A stretch of DNA of 64,000 nt from Ophiura sarsii. Taxonomy: Eukaryota; Echinodermata; Ophiuroidea; Amphilepidida; Ophiuridae. The DNA lies in the NCBI GenBank assembly GCA_035610835.1, contig CM069454.1, positions 1,489,117 to 1,553,116 on the forward strand, read 5' to 3'. The stretch's first letter is position 1; every line of letters starts with the position of its first letter. Positions 41,155 through 51,675 of this stretch are shown here, piece by piece. The notes beneath the pieces are model-generated. The model ran no database searches. It was not told the origin of the DNA and saw only the letters and a list, made by a program, of their open reading frames with translations. A program made the position numbers and the translations under genes.

Positions 41155-42578
41155 TGTTCCACAAATCAATATTGTTTGTTCACAATAATCATTAATGCTT
41201 GTTCACACTGATAATTAATGTGTGTTCACACTAATCATTAATGTTTGTTCACAATAATCATTAAAGTTTAATCACACTGATAATTAATGTTTGTTCACAC
41301 TAATCATCAATGTTTGTTCACAATAATCATTAAAGTTTAATCACACTGATAATTAATGTTCGTTCACACTAATCATCAATGTTTGTTCACAATAATCATT
41401 AAAGTTTATTCACATTTAAAATTAATGCTTGTTCACACTAATCATCAATGTTTGCTCACACTTCACATTAATGTTTGTTCACACTGATAATTAATGTTTG
41501 TTCACAATAATCATTAATGTTTGTTTACACTGATTATAAATGTTTGTTCACAATAATCATTAATAACAAACGTTCATAATAATCATTAAAGTTTAATTAC
41601 ACTGATAATTAATGTTTGTTCACACTAATTATCAATGTTTGCTCACACTTATCATTGATGTTTGTTCACACTAATTATTAATGTTTGTTTACACAAATCA
41701 TTAATGTTTGTTCAAAATAATCATTAATGTTTGCTCACACTAATCATTAATGTTTGTTCACACTAATCATTAATGTTTGTTCACACTAATCATCACATTA
41801 TTGTTTGTTCACACTGATAATTAATGTTTGTTCACAATAATCATTAATGTTTGTTTACACTGATTATAAATGTTTGTTCACACTAATCATTAATGTTTGT
41901 TCACACTGATAATTAATGTTTGTTCACACTAATCATCAATGTTTGTTCACAATAATCATTAAAGTTTAATCACACTGATAATGAATGTTTGTTCACACTA
42001 ATTATCAATGTTTGCTCACACTTATCATTGATGTTTGTTCACACTAATCATTAATGTTTGTTTACACAAATCATTAATGTTTGTTCAAAATAGTCATTAA
42101 TGTTTGCTCACACTAATCATTAATGTTTGTTCACACTAATCATTAATGTTTGTTCACACTAATCATCAATGTTTGCTCACACTTCACATTATTGTTTGTT
42201 CACACTGATAATTAATGTTTGTTCACAATAATCATTAATGTTTGTTCACACTAATCATCAATGTTTGCTCACACTTCACAATATTGTTTGTTCACACTGA
42301 TAATTAATGTTTGTTCACAATAATCATAAATGTTTGTTCACACTAATCATTAATATTTGTTCACAATTATCATTAATGTTTGTTCAAAATAGTCATTAAT
42401 GTTTGCTCACACTAATCATTAATGTTTGTTCACACTAATCATTAATGTTTGTTCACACTAATCATCAATGTTTGCTCACACTTCACATTATTGTTTGTTC
42501 ACACTGATAATTAATGTTTGTTCACACTAGTCATTAATGTTTGTTCACACTGATTATTAATGTTTTTCACAATAACCA
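41155..42578. repeat. 23-bp minisatellite, block 1
   Basis: Unit TGTTTGTTCACACTAATCAT plus TAA, with a 23-bp period (41705, 41728). Variants (CACAATAATCATT, CACTGATAATT, GCTCACACTTCACATTATTG) recur in the same order at about 41455, 42175, 42265 and 42475, so multi-unit blocks have been duplicated. Confidence 0.93.
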
Positions 42579-42580
42579 TT

Positions 42581-42842
42581 ACCCCTAACTCTACTACACC
42601 ACGCGGCAACTGTGCGGAACGGCGGGCAGGTTTTTTGGCTACAAAACGGACCCAAGCTATATAACGAGGCGAATATATATACTCGCCGAGTGTCGACTGA
42701 CAGACGTGGTGTAGTGGCTAGGATCTGGGCCCTGGTACTGGAGGTCCGTGGTTCAATTCCCGGGGGTCGGGGTTACCTTTCTTGTGAATTTTAGGGGTCG
42801 GAAAAGAAATCTGTTGCCGTGTGGTGATCTCGAGTTAGGGTT
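42581..42842 (+). mobile_element. tRNA-Glu-like inverted-repeat element, copy 3
   Basis: Starts ACCCCTAACTCTACTACACC and ends with the inverted counterpart TGATCTCGAGTTAGGG. A tRNA-Glu-like stretch runs from GTGGTGTAGTGGCTAGGATC (about 42706) to the B box GGTTCAATTCC (42750-42760). It also has a GGCGAATATATATACTCGCC hairpin. It interrupts the 23-bp minisatellite. Confidence 0.82.
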
Positions 42843-42863
42843 TGTTATATCTATATCATAGAT

Positions 42864-43150
42864 AACCCTAACTCTACTACACCACACGGCAACTGTGCGG
42901 AAAAAAATGTTTTTTACAACCCGGCGTGCAGGTTTTTTGGCTACAAAACGGACCCAGGCAATATAACAAGGCGAATATACTCGCCGAGTGTCGACTGACA
43001 GAAGTGGTGTAGTGGCTAGGATCTGGGCCCTGGTAATGGAGATCCATGGTTCAAATCCCGGGGGGGGGGGGGGTCGGGGTGACCATTTTGGTGAATATTT
43101 GGGGGTCGGAAAAGAAATCTGTTGCCGTGTGGTGATATCCAGTTAGGGTT
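42864..43150 (+). mobile_element. tRNA-Glu-like inverted-repeat element, copy 4
   Basis: Same family and orientation as copy 3, 21 bp downstream. B box GGTTCAAATCC is followed by a G run. Ends CCAGTTAGGGTT, after which the minisatellite resumes. Confidence 0.82.
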
Positions 43151-43590
43151 ATTGTTTGTTCACAATAATCATTATTGTTTGTTCACACTAATCATTAACG
43201 TGCATTCACACTTATTATTAATGTTTGTTCACACTAATTATTAATGTTTGTTCACACTAATCACTCATGTTTGTTCACAATAATTAGTACTGTTTGTTCA
43301 CGCTAATCATTAACGTTTATTCACACAAATCAATAATGTTTGTTCACACAGATTATTCATGTTTGTTCACAATAATCATTAATGTTTATTCACACTATCA
43401 TTAATGTTTGTTCAAACTAATCATTGATGTTTGTTAACACTGATCAATAATGTTTGTTCACAATAATCATTAATGTTTGTTCACACTAATCATTAATGGT
43501 TGTTCACAATTATCATTAATGTTTGTTCACACTAATCATTAATGGTTGTTCACACTAATCATTAATGTTTGTTCACACTTATGATCCTCC
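43151..43590. repeat. 23-bp minisatellite, block 2
   Basis: Continuation of the TTTGTTCACACTAATCATTA array after the two inserted elements, gradually degenerating. Confidence 0.9.
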
Positions 43591-43706
43591 TGACACATTT
43601 ATTTGTATTAATCTATGAATTTATTTTTGTTTAAAAATATCATATTATTTAATAAACTGTTGTTATTATTCAAAAAACTGTTAATGGATTATTTCTTTAA
43701 ATATCG

Positions 43707-45075
43707 ATGGATTTTAAATGGAATTACATAAAAGGAGCTTTCCAGAAAGTATTGCACAATGGACTCTGCTCAAAACTTATGTCAAAGGGTGTTACCACCA
43801 GAAGACTGCTTTCATGGATACACAACTACTTATCCGACAGATCTATCAATGTCGTCATGTCGGGACAAGCATTCAACACTGCATCCATAAATGCTTCTGT
43901 TCCAAATGGATCTATCCTTGGTCCACTACTCTTTTCTGTCTTCATTTCTAGCCTTAACAATCATCTAAGCAATATGAAAGAGTGGGCTGATAAAGGGAAA
44001 GTGACCTTTGAGCCTACCAAGTGCAGGACCATGGTTATCTCCTGGAAGAGAACCCCATCCCAACTTGAACTCTACATTGGTGACTGCAAACTATATATAT
44101 ACCATATGCAGACAAATTAGTAATACTGGGCGTTGCCCTTGATAGCAAGCTGACTTGGTTAAAACACATCTCGGCTATCTCAACCACACGGCTGTTTGAT
44201 CCCACATAATGTGTCCGTTTTATTCTGAGAACACCGTAACTTGCTGGCCCAGTTCTGTTTTTAACTGATTCAAATACCTGAATATACTGGCCATCTTTTG
44301 TAGAAATTTCAGAACATTTGTTGCTGCCAGTTCTGAGAAATAGAGCTTTGAATATTATTATTTACTATAATAGCGCCCTCATCGGCTACATTTCCCATGC
44401 CGATAATTTAAAAACGGCTCGAACAATTTTCTTGAAATTTTCACCGTATACTCGTATTCGTTAGCACTACCTAAATCAGGTCAAACCATAAAAGGGCCAC
44501 TATATAATCTTTTTTTATCCCATAATTTTAATTATAAAGCAGACAGTCACACAGCCGTGACCAAAGCTGGACAAAAGCTCGGCGCTCTTCACAAGGTTGC
44601 AAACAAATTGACGGCCATAGGCAGATCCACTATGTAGAAATCAAATCGCAAGTCCGTTGCGTAATGGATTATGCTTCTCTAGGATGGGCTAGCGCTTCAC
44701 CTACTTTCCTAAACCAGCTTGACAACATCCACTCATGAAGCTACTGGTCTATCGTATCTCAGCATCACACGCCTACTTCACAGAAGACAGTTTGCAGCAG
44801 ATACGGTCTTGTATTAAATGCACACCAACCACTGTCCACACCATACGTTCATCGTCGTGCTACGCGGTCAAGTGTTGCAATGTCAGCTCATACCCTTTTA
44901 TTGCCAACTGCCATGACTTGCTGCTTAGACAGAAACTTCATTCATACAGCTGTTCTACTGTAGAACAGGCTTCAAGACAATGTGGTCAGCAACATTCTAG
45001 AGGAAGGACTCCAATCTTTTAAGTGTCGTGTGAACAGACACTTTCTCTCCAACTCTTCAGAATTTGTTGGATAAG
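43707..45075 (+). pseudogene. reverse transcriptase pseudogene, CR1/Jockey-like
   Basis: Residues AFQKVLHNGLCSKL align with the usual AFDKVWHNGL motif, with the catalytic Asp replaced by Gln. LLSWIHNYLSDRS, SVPNGSILGPLLFSVFISSL and WADKGKVTFEPTKCRTMV follow. The catalytic (F/Y)ADD segment is missing between ISSL and NNHL, so an internal deletion removed it. A frameshift near 44090 then gives ILGVALDSKLTWLKHISAIS. After the inserted element, KAGQKLGALHKVANKLTAIG resumes with stops and frameshifts. Clearly inactive. Confidence 0.88.
44187..44559. mobile_element. 373-bp DNA element inserted in the LINE, ACCA target duplication
   Basis: Left end CACGGCTGT and right end ACAGCCGTG are inverted copies. 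ACCA flanks both sides (44183-44186, 44560-44563). Removing the element and one ACCA restores the LINE codons for Ile-Ser-Thr-Lys-Ala-Gly, so the boundaries are exact. No coding capacity. The superfamily is not assigned. Confidence 0.88.
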
Positions 45076-45154
45076 CTCTTTCGATGTCAATGACCTCCAG
45101 ATATGACTTCTTTCTCTCATATTTTTGTCAATAAATAAGGAAATTGATCATGTA

Positions 45155-45240
45155 TGTGATGCATGAGTGATTCTATTGACAGATAGTGTGATCAATTCAA
45201 AGTATGAACCTTTGTCTTTCAAACAATACAAGTTTGGGTT
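45155..45240. repeat. inverted copy of 46855-46930
   Basis: GATGCATGAGTGATTCTAT and CCTTTGTCTTTCAAACAATA occur in reverse complement at 46855-46930, 1.6 kb away. Part of the dispersed repeat family R. Confidence 0.7.
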
Positions 45241-46109
45241 GTTTAGTATGACGTTAAAGCATTATCTTAGAGTAAGTTCACTTTGGACACTGCCTGAAAT
45301 CTGTCAATATTTGGTTGGATATGTAATAGGTTTAAGTGTGGGTTGATTGATAAATTTGCTTATATCTCGACAATGAAAGCATAGAAACAAAAAAAAACCA
45401 TGGTGAATAGTAAGAACACACAATAATCTCTGTTTCACACCCTTTTTTAGATCTGAATTACTTAATACAAAAAAGAAGGGACCATCTCAAATACGTTTTT
45501 ATTAAGAACAATCCACAACGATAAACCATAGAAAACATCAAAGGATAAAGAACAATGGAGAGATTATAATTGAAGACGTGAGCGCAAGTAGTCCGTAAGT
45601 CTATATTTGCATTTTGAGATATATGCATTTAAAGTTGACAAAATATTGTAAGTATCCACATAAAAGTTCAATGTTGCTGTAATTTGGTGAGTATATAGGA
45701 TATGTCTCTGGGATTTATATTCTACACAAAATTAGTTCTTATATTGTTTATTGATCAATAGTAATCAGTTTGTTGATTTTAGACTTACGCACCTCTTGCG
45801 CTCACGTTGGCATTGGCACCATAGGATTTGCACAGAGTTCTTTATATTACCAATTCATAACAAATCTTGCAAACAACAATTCAAGGCGTGAACAAATTAA
45901 TAACATTTATTTAAATTACATTTCTAGCAATTATAGTGCCATTCAGTGAAATTTGAAGTATAAGTGAGGGTGAATTATCCCCATTTCTACTGATAGTGAA
46001 GACAAACAGGAACAATGACATGAATTGAATTGAATAAATTGTTGTGGGATGTAAAGTAATAATAAAGGGGATTTCAAAAGAAGCTGACTGGGATTTTTTT
46101 TAAAATGAT
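45241..46109. other. gene-free stretch containing a small inverted-repeat element
   Basis: AT-rich. Apart from the element at 45576-45807, no gene or repeat is assigned. Confidence 0.45.
45576..45807. mobile_element. 232-bp inverted-repeat element (MITE-like)
   Basis: ACGTGAGCGCAAGTAGTCCG and TAAGTCTA at the left are mirrored by TAGACTTACGCACCTCTTGC plus GCTCACGT at the right. No clear target duplication is found. Confidence 0.65.
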
Positions 46110-46622
46110 TAGTAGGTAGAAAGGGTTTTCCTGCACCCACCGGAAATATACTTCTAATCAATGTCTCTATATCAGAAAAAATGCGTAAAATATGATAAGC
46201 TATGTTAAAAAACTGTGAACATTTCCCACGTGTCATTTGTATGCAAATTAGTGCCGCCATTACCGAAAAATCTATTTTTCACTATATCTCGGCCAATATT
46301 GCGGATAACTGAAAAAATAAGGTGCCTAGACCCATGTTTGGAAGGTCAAAGATCACAATAAGACTATTTTTTTGAAGTGTCACGTGTCATTTTTATGCAA
46401 ATTAGTGCCGCCATTACCGAAAAATCTATTGGCCGAGATATAGTGAAAAATAGAATTTTCGGTAATGGCGGGACTAATTTGCATACAAATGACACGTGGG
46501 ACATTTTCACATTTTTTTAACATAGCTTATCGTTTTTTACGCATTTTTTCTGATATAGAGACATCGATTAGAAGTATATTTCCGGGGGGGGGGGGGTGCA
46601 GGAAAACCCTTTGTACCTACTA
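46110..46622. mobile_element. fold-back element with ~190-bp arms
   Basis: Left arm 46110-46297 (TAGTAGGTAGAAAGGGTTTT ... CACTATATCTCGGCCAAT) is mirrored by 46428-46622. The spacer holds a third, direct copy of TATGCAAATTAGTGCCGCCA (about 46395). A G run interrupts the right arm near 46586. Confidence 0.82.
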
Positions 46623-46854
46623 GACTAAATGGGCTATTTGAAATACTGATATTGAAGTTATTGTCTTAGGTTTCATAAGTATGCAAACAATAATCGGGAT
46701 TTACCTGCTTCTGGTGTCATGTTATGGAATCTCCGTACCACGTGTTTCATATAATCAATTCAAATTTCCCGTCAAATAACCGATTTAGTAGTAAGTGACC
46801 TAAGTGTTTTTACTTTAATCTAATGCTACGACGTCATAGTTCATATTTAAAAAT

Positions 46855-47855
46855 CCAAAAATGTATTGTTTGAAAGACAAAGGTTAATACTTTGTATTGA
46901 TCCATAGAATCACCCATGCATCCCATACCATGATCACCTTCATCACTCGTCTTAAAGGGGCGTGTACATCTCAAGTGTTTGTCCTGGAAAAAAATCACAT
47001 GACTCCCTACGTATCTGAGTCTCCGGATTCCCATGTAATAATACCCATGGTGCAATAGATTTGCCGCGAATTTTAATCGACAAAAGGTAATGTTGAAATT
47101 ATTGTACGAACGAACTGTGTCTAGAATAGTTTCAAAAAGAAGTGCAATGCATAATAATGAAATCAGAATTACAATCTCCTTCAGCATATAATTAACTTTT
47201 GGGCGATAACCTTTGATAAAAACGCACAACAATCGAAATATAAAGCATTTTACCCTCCGATTTCAGTGATATTTGTATTTTAAACTCTATCTAATTTTAT
47301 TTTAAAACTGTTTTATGCATAGTTTTCATTAGCTCAAATGGTAGAGCGCTGACTTCACAATCATGAGGTCAGTGGTTCGAATCTTGTAAATGTCTTTTTC
47401 TTTTTGTTATTACACTCTTTTTTTTTAATAACAGGATTGCTTATAATCGTTCGCTATATATTTATTGAATGTTTAATAATACTTTTTTCATTTGCAATTT
47501 CACTATGATAAAGAATGTCCTGTAAATATAATTGTGTTGATTTAACCATATGAACTATCCCTAGCACGTCTATAATAGACATGGTCTGCAAAGACCAATT
47601 GTTATGTAAATAAGAAGCCAGTCGGCTTATATCCTTGAATCGATTTTTTTTAGTTCCTTCAACACAGAGATTTGTAACTTTTGCTCCAATCTTCAAAAAA
47701 GAGAGTTGTATCTTCAAAAATACATTACGCAGTTCACGGCTTACGCGGCCTGGTATGGGCGACAGTATTTTGGCGTAGATTTGATACCGTGCTGAACTCA
47801 TCATGCTCATCGCTGCAAGAGCGCAATTATAATGCCGACTATAGTTTTATGTCAA
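46855..47855. repeat. dispersed repeat R, copy 1
   Basis: About 1 kb that recurs in inverted orientation at 51545-53741, for example GGGGCGTGTACATCTCAAGT, CCCTACGTATCTGAGTCTCC and GGTGCAATAGATTTGCCGCG. It contains a tRNA-like stretch at 47335-47393. The minus-strand frame at 47454-47810 is broken by stops in the other copy, so I do not call a gene. Confidence 0.85.
47335..47393 (+). pseudogene. tRNA-like sequence inside repeat R, copy 1
   Basis: TTAGCTCAAATGGTAGAGC gives a good D-arm/A box and GGTTCGAATC a B box, with proper spacing. The anticodon stem does not pair and no acceptor stem is found. I read it as a tRNA-derived repeat segment rather than a functional tRNA. Confidence 0.65.
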
Positions 47856-48404
47856 ATCTCAACATAATTGAGGCTACCGACGTAACGGATGCGCCAAAAA
47901 GTGGCTCTATAAGTTGTAAAATAAGCTGAAACCATCTAAAAATGCTCATTTATTGTTTTGTTCATATAATTATACAAAGACCGTTTGAACCAATATATCT
48001 ATCCATTAATATATCCATCTATCTATATATCTAAACACGTTCTTTTGATACCCTTTTAAACTTCAGTGAAATAATTCAACAAGTTAAAAAAAATATCTGA
48101 GGCCCCATGGCCATATGAGCTAAAATGTTTGATCGCATAACTTAAATAAGACACATTGATTCAACATGGTAAACACGTGCTGATAATTTTTCAGATTTCA
48201 TTTTTTATATTCATGCGGCTTTTGCAAAAACAAATTGTCAACAAAACTTCAGTTTTATGCTAACATTAAATACATGAGACGTACTCCAAAGTGTTCAAAA
48301 TCTTCAGTTGTATGCTAACACTAAATAAATGACACGTATTCAGAGAACATTTCAATGTCAAATGCGCAAATTGTCCAATTTCCAATTTGGTGCATTTATT
48401 CATA
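47856..48404. other. no gene recognised
   Basis: AT-rich. A TCAGTT(T/G)TATGCTAACA(T/C)TAAATA(C/A)ATGA-type phrase occurs twice (about 48250 and 48304), a partial ~55-bp duplication. Confidence 0.5.
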
Positions 48405-49010
48405 TACAGGCTGTCCCAAAATGATATAGTAGGCTGCGCCTACCCATCGATGCCCATCATTAAAATCAATGAGATTCAGGTCCAGGTTTTTTCATCATCT
48501 TTGACATAACCATTTCATTAAAATGTTACGATCACGAATATCGGAATTATTTCACCTCTTTGGCAAAGTACAAAAGGGTGGGGTGTGTGTGTTAACACTT
48601 TCCACGCGGCAGGCGTCTATGAACCGAACAAAATGTTTCAAAAATGTCAAAATTATTGAATTTCCATCACCATATTTGGAATCACCACAAGAAATACATT
48701 AAAATAAGTACAAATATACCTTGTATTGATTCACTAATTCTTGAGATTACTTGAAATTTCGGAAAGGCTTTTGAAACATCTGTTTTGTGTGGTAAAACTA
48801 AAATAGCCGCGTGGAAAGTTTTAAACTTGTTTGAAAGAAACATAAATAGTCTCTCAATGCCTTGTCTGCTATTGTTCCCGTCTGTTATAAACTGTTGTTC
48901 GTTATCATGGTTGTTCAAATCATTAACATCCTTTAATTTGAAGAGTAAAAATGGATCGTCACACATCACTTAAGTGTGACGAACTTCTTTATGTGTTAGG
49001 GTGTACTTTG
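48405..49010. mobile_element. mariner-like element copy 2 (left part), TACAGGCTGTCCC family
   Basis: TACAGGCTGTCCCAAAATGA begins at 48405. The following ~600 bp align with 13073-13450 (CCCATCGATGCCC, GGCAAAGT, TTGTTTGAAAGAAAC, CTTGTCTGCTA, CAAATCATTA). A TTAA-flanked element is nested at 48596-48820. Confidence 0.75.
48596..48820. mobile_element. TTAA-flanked element with CACTTTCCACGCGGC ends, copy 1
   Basis: TTAA at 48592-48595 and 48821-48824. The left end CACTTTCCACGCGGC is mirrored at the right by GCCGCGTGGAAAG. A second copy is at 53742-53980. The related sequence at ~13275-13300 lacks the insert. Confidence 0.85.
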
Positions 49011-49130
49011 TTTTACTTTGATTTCATTGCAATATTGTAGATTCTTTACCATGTTTACAGTGGGTGTGGTTTTGGATGTCACTGGACTGTGATTGGTGTT
49101 TTATTGCTGATTTTCATCCGATACGCAATA

Positions 49131-49600
49131 TAAATTGCTCACAAAAAGTATCGAAACACTTAGAAATGATCCAATACATAACGGCTCGAAAGGGTATGCA
49201 TTAATCAAAGCAAATAACCTAGTGCATCATTTTGTTCTGCGTATTTTGACACCTCGATCGTTGAGATACGATGTTGCGGGGCGGAGTTATTGTCATTTCA
49301 ATGATCGTGGGTCCACTTTCCAAAGTGACACTCATCCCTATTGAAAATCACGAATTTGATCATTCCAAACAGTAATGCAAACCTCTTTCTATAGGATGAT
49401 TGTCACTTTTAAAACTGGACCCACGACCATCGAAATGACAATAACTCCGCTCCGCAACATCGTATCTCATCGATCGAGGTGTCAAAATACGCAGAACAAT
49501 ATTATACACTTGGTTATTTGCTTCGATTAATGCATACCCTTTCGAGCCGCTATATATTGGATCATTTCTAAGTGTTTCGATACTTTTTGTGAGCAGTTTA
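49131..49600. mobile_element. 470-bp near-perfect palindromic Tc1-type element
   Basis: TAAATTGCTCACAAAAAGTA at the left and TACTTTTTGTGAGCAGTTTA at the right are inverted ends that share TGCTCACAAAAAGT with the Tc1 element at 26063. The arms extend ~190 bp with few mismatches (CGTATTTTGACACCTCGATC and its mirror), leaving a ~60-bp centre. No coding capacity. Confidence 0.85.
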
Positions 49601-50640
49601 TATTATGAGACATTTAGGGCGGGGCTTGATTCGATTGAATAATGATACATTCAGTGCGCATGATCATTGCGTTAGCGCCCCCTACACAAAGTCGCCGGCG
49701 TATGCGTTGTGCGTGTAACCCAGCGTTGCCATATGCGCGTGTGCTAAAGAACGCAATTAATTCGAAGCAAGAAGTTGGTAAACAGCTCGATGGATTCGCC
49801 CATTTTATAAAGGGGGAAAGTTGTTGTACGTTTAGAGAATAAAACATAGTTCTTAGCTGTTTTGCTATAGACGATGGTCTTATAGTGTATAGGCTGTACC
49901 ATATTTGGAGTCGTGTATGGTCGCCGCATCTCATTCTAATATTTAGTTTATTAGTTATTAGTTATTTTGATCTTTTATCATAAAATAACGCAGTTTGTTA
50001 GATTTATTTTAAACAAACAACAACAAATTTCCCCCTTTATAAAATCGGCGAATCCAGCTGTTTTCCAACATCCTGCTTCAAATTAATCGCGTTATTTAGC
50101 ACACCCGCACCTGTCATCGCTGCGTTATACCCACAACGCATACCGCGGCGACTTTGTGTAGGGGACGCTAACGCGATGACGCCAGTGGCGTAGCTCAGGG
50201 GGGGGGGGGATATGCCCCCCCCCCCTGACAGAAAAAAAACATTTGTGCCCCCGCCCCCAGCCCCTCTAAAAAAAATGAAAAATCGGAAAATAATGAAAAA
50301 TCGGAAAATAATGATAAAAGACCGAGATGGCGGGCGGTTATATATTGGTATATTCAGCCCAAATAGGCAAAATAGTACATGTACTGTGCGATTTTTTTTG
50401 ACCGTGCGAAATTTTTTGAACCTCATATATAATAATGTTGTTTGATTATTATTTTTGTTGTTAAAATAAACTGATTAAAGACCAAAATAACCAATAATCT
50501 AAATATGAATGAGAATCAAACATAGTTCTTAGCTGTTTTGCTATATACGACTCCATGGTACAGCCTTTACATTATAAGACCATCGTATATAGTATTAGAA
50601 CTATATTTTATTCTCTAAATACAAATCTGATGTTGGTTTG
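49601..50640. repeat. interleaved inverted repeats
   Basis: 49663-49820 (GCGTTAGCGCCCCCTACACA onward) is mirrored at 50033-50180. A second pair (AACATAGTTCTTAGCTGTTT) appears at 49840, again at 50518, and inverted near 50570-50630. Between them is a G/C-run segment at 50187-50260 starting CAGTGGCGTAGCTCAGG. Short frames on both strands are consequences of the mirrored sequence. Confidence 0.75.
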
Positions 50641-50990
50641 TATACAGGGTGAGTCAAAATATTCAGGTCCCGTTTTTAGAAAATCACGACAAATACTTTT
50701 GTTAAAAATTAACCAATGTCTTCATTGCATATATGGGTACACTAGCTACTTCTTTATACTTGAATTTATACATGAAAGTGTTCCAAATATACCCCATTGT
50801 CCATTGTAGGCATTGTGAATACCAACACGCCATTGATTGACATTTCAAAATGCGTGAGTTAAACTTTTGCATTCATAGAGGTACCTTGGAAAAGTGCACA
50901 TATCTCCCGTTTGAAATGACCAATTTGAATTAAATGAAATTCAAGTTATAGCTGACAATGCGTTCGGTGCATATTAATAAATTATATTAT
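50641..50990. mobile_element. solo mariner-like terminus
   Basis: TACAGGGTGAGTCAAAATAT after a TA matches the terminus at 22941. No mirrored end is found downstream, so only one end is supported. Confidence 0.45.
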
Positions 50991-51544
50991 TTTTATGCAT
51001 ATTAGCTGGTTTAAAATATCGGTTGGGCCCGCTGATACTAGGGGAGAGCCTTGCTTTTATTTTGAAATAGGATTGCGTACAAGTAGCGTATAGTCAGTGT
51101 CATAATGCTATGGTCAACTCCATTCTATGCGTGCGGACTTGTGTGCATTCGTATGTGCGTAAACCCAGAGGTGCGTACCGGGCACATTCAAAAAATGACT
51201 GCGCGTCAATCGTGATATCGTCACGCACGTTAATTAGCACATTTCAGGCATCTGGACGCAGCTCCGCGAACAACGACGAAACATGCTCGTGTGAAATAGC
51301 TTGAATTTAGTAATATATCATTATACCATTATGACAGTGATTATAGACAGTGAAGCTAGCAGTTAGCATTTGCGCAAACGCGATACCACGGTATGATTAC
51401 GCGGCAGTACGCGCAACGCACAATGTTGTTCAATTCTAGTGGCATTTATGAGCCAAATCTGAGAGGTGATTTGCTGTTTTTGGAGCAAATTGTTAACCAA
51501 TTTCACTGGAATAAACTTTAACACACCGTTATTTCCTCGATATT
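50991..51544. other. no gene recognised
   Basis: Moderately CG-containing sequence (GCGTGCGGAC, CACGCACG) with short frames and no family resemblance. Confidence 0.4.
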
Positions 51545-51605
51545 GCATGCAGACAGATTTATAGTAAGATGCTCGCAGCAGCAATGAACATGATGAGTTC
51601 AGCAC

Positions 51606-51643
51606 TCAGTCAGTGGCGTACCCAGCTTTTGGAAACTGGGGGT

Positions 51644-51675
<32 letters not shown>

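Larger units (their letters stand above)
43700..45145 (+). mobile_element. 5'-truncated non-LTR retrotransposon (LINE)
   Basis: Carries the 3' half of a reverse transcriptase and its C-terminal region, ending near TTGTCAATAAATAAGG. The 5' end is missing. A 373-bp DNA element is inserted at 44187-44559. The protein features suggest the CR1/Jockey side of LINEs. Confidence 0.85.

Noticed and set aside
43707..44120. An active LINE reverse transcriptase
   Set aside because: The motif-A Asp is changed to Gln, the ADD motif is deleted, and frameshifts follow.
47335..47393. A functional tRNA gene
   Set aside because: The D-arm and B box are good, but the anticodon stem does not pair, there is no acceptor stem, and the sequence recurs inside a repeat.
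47454..47810. 118-codon minus-strand frame as a small gene
   Set aside because: The inverted paralogue at 52870-53200 has stops in the same frame and both copies belong to a dispersed repeat.
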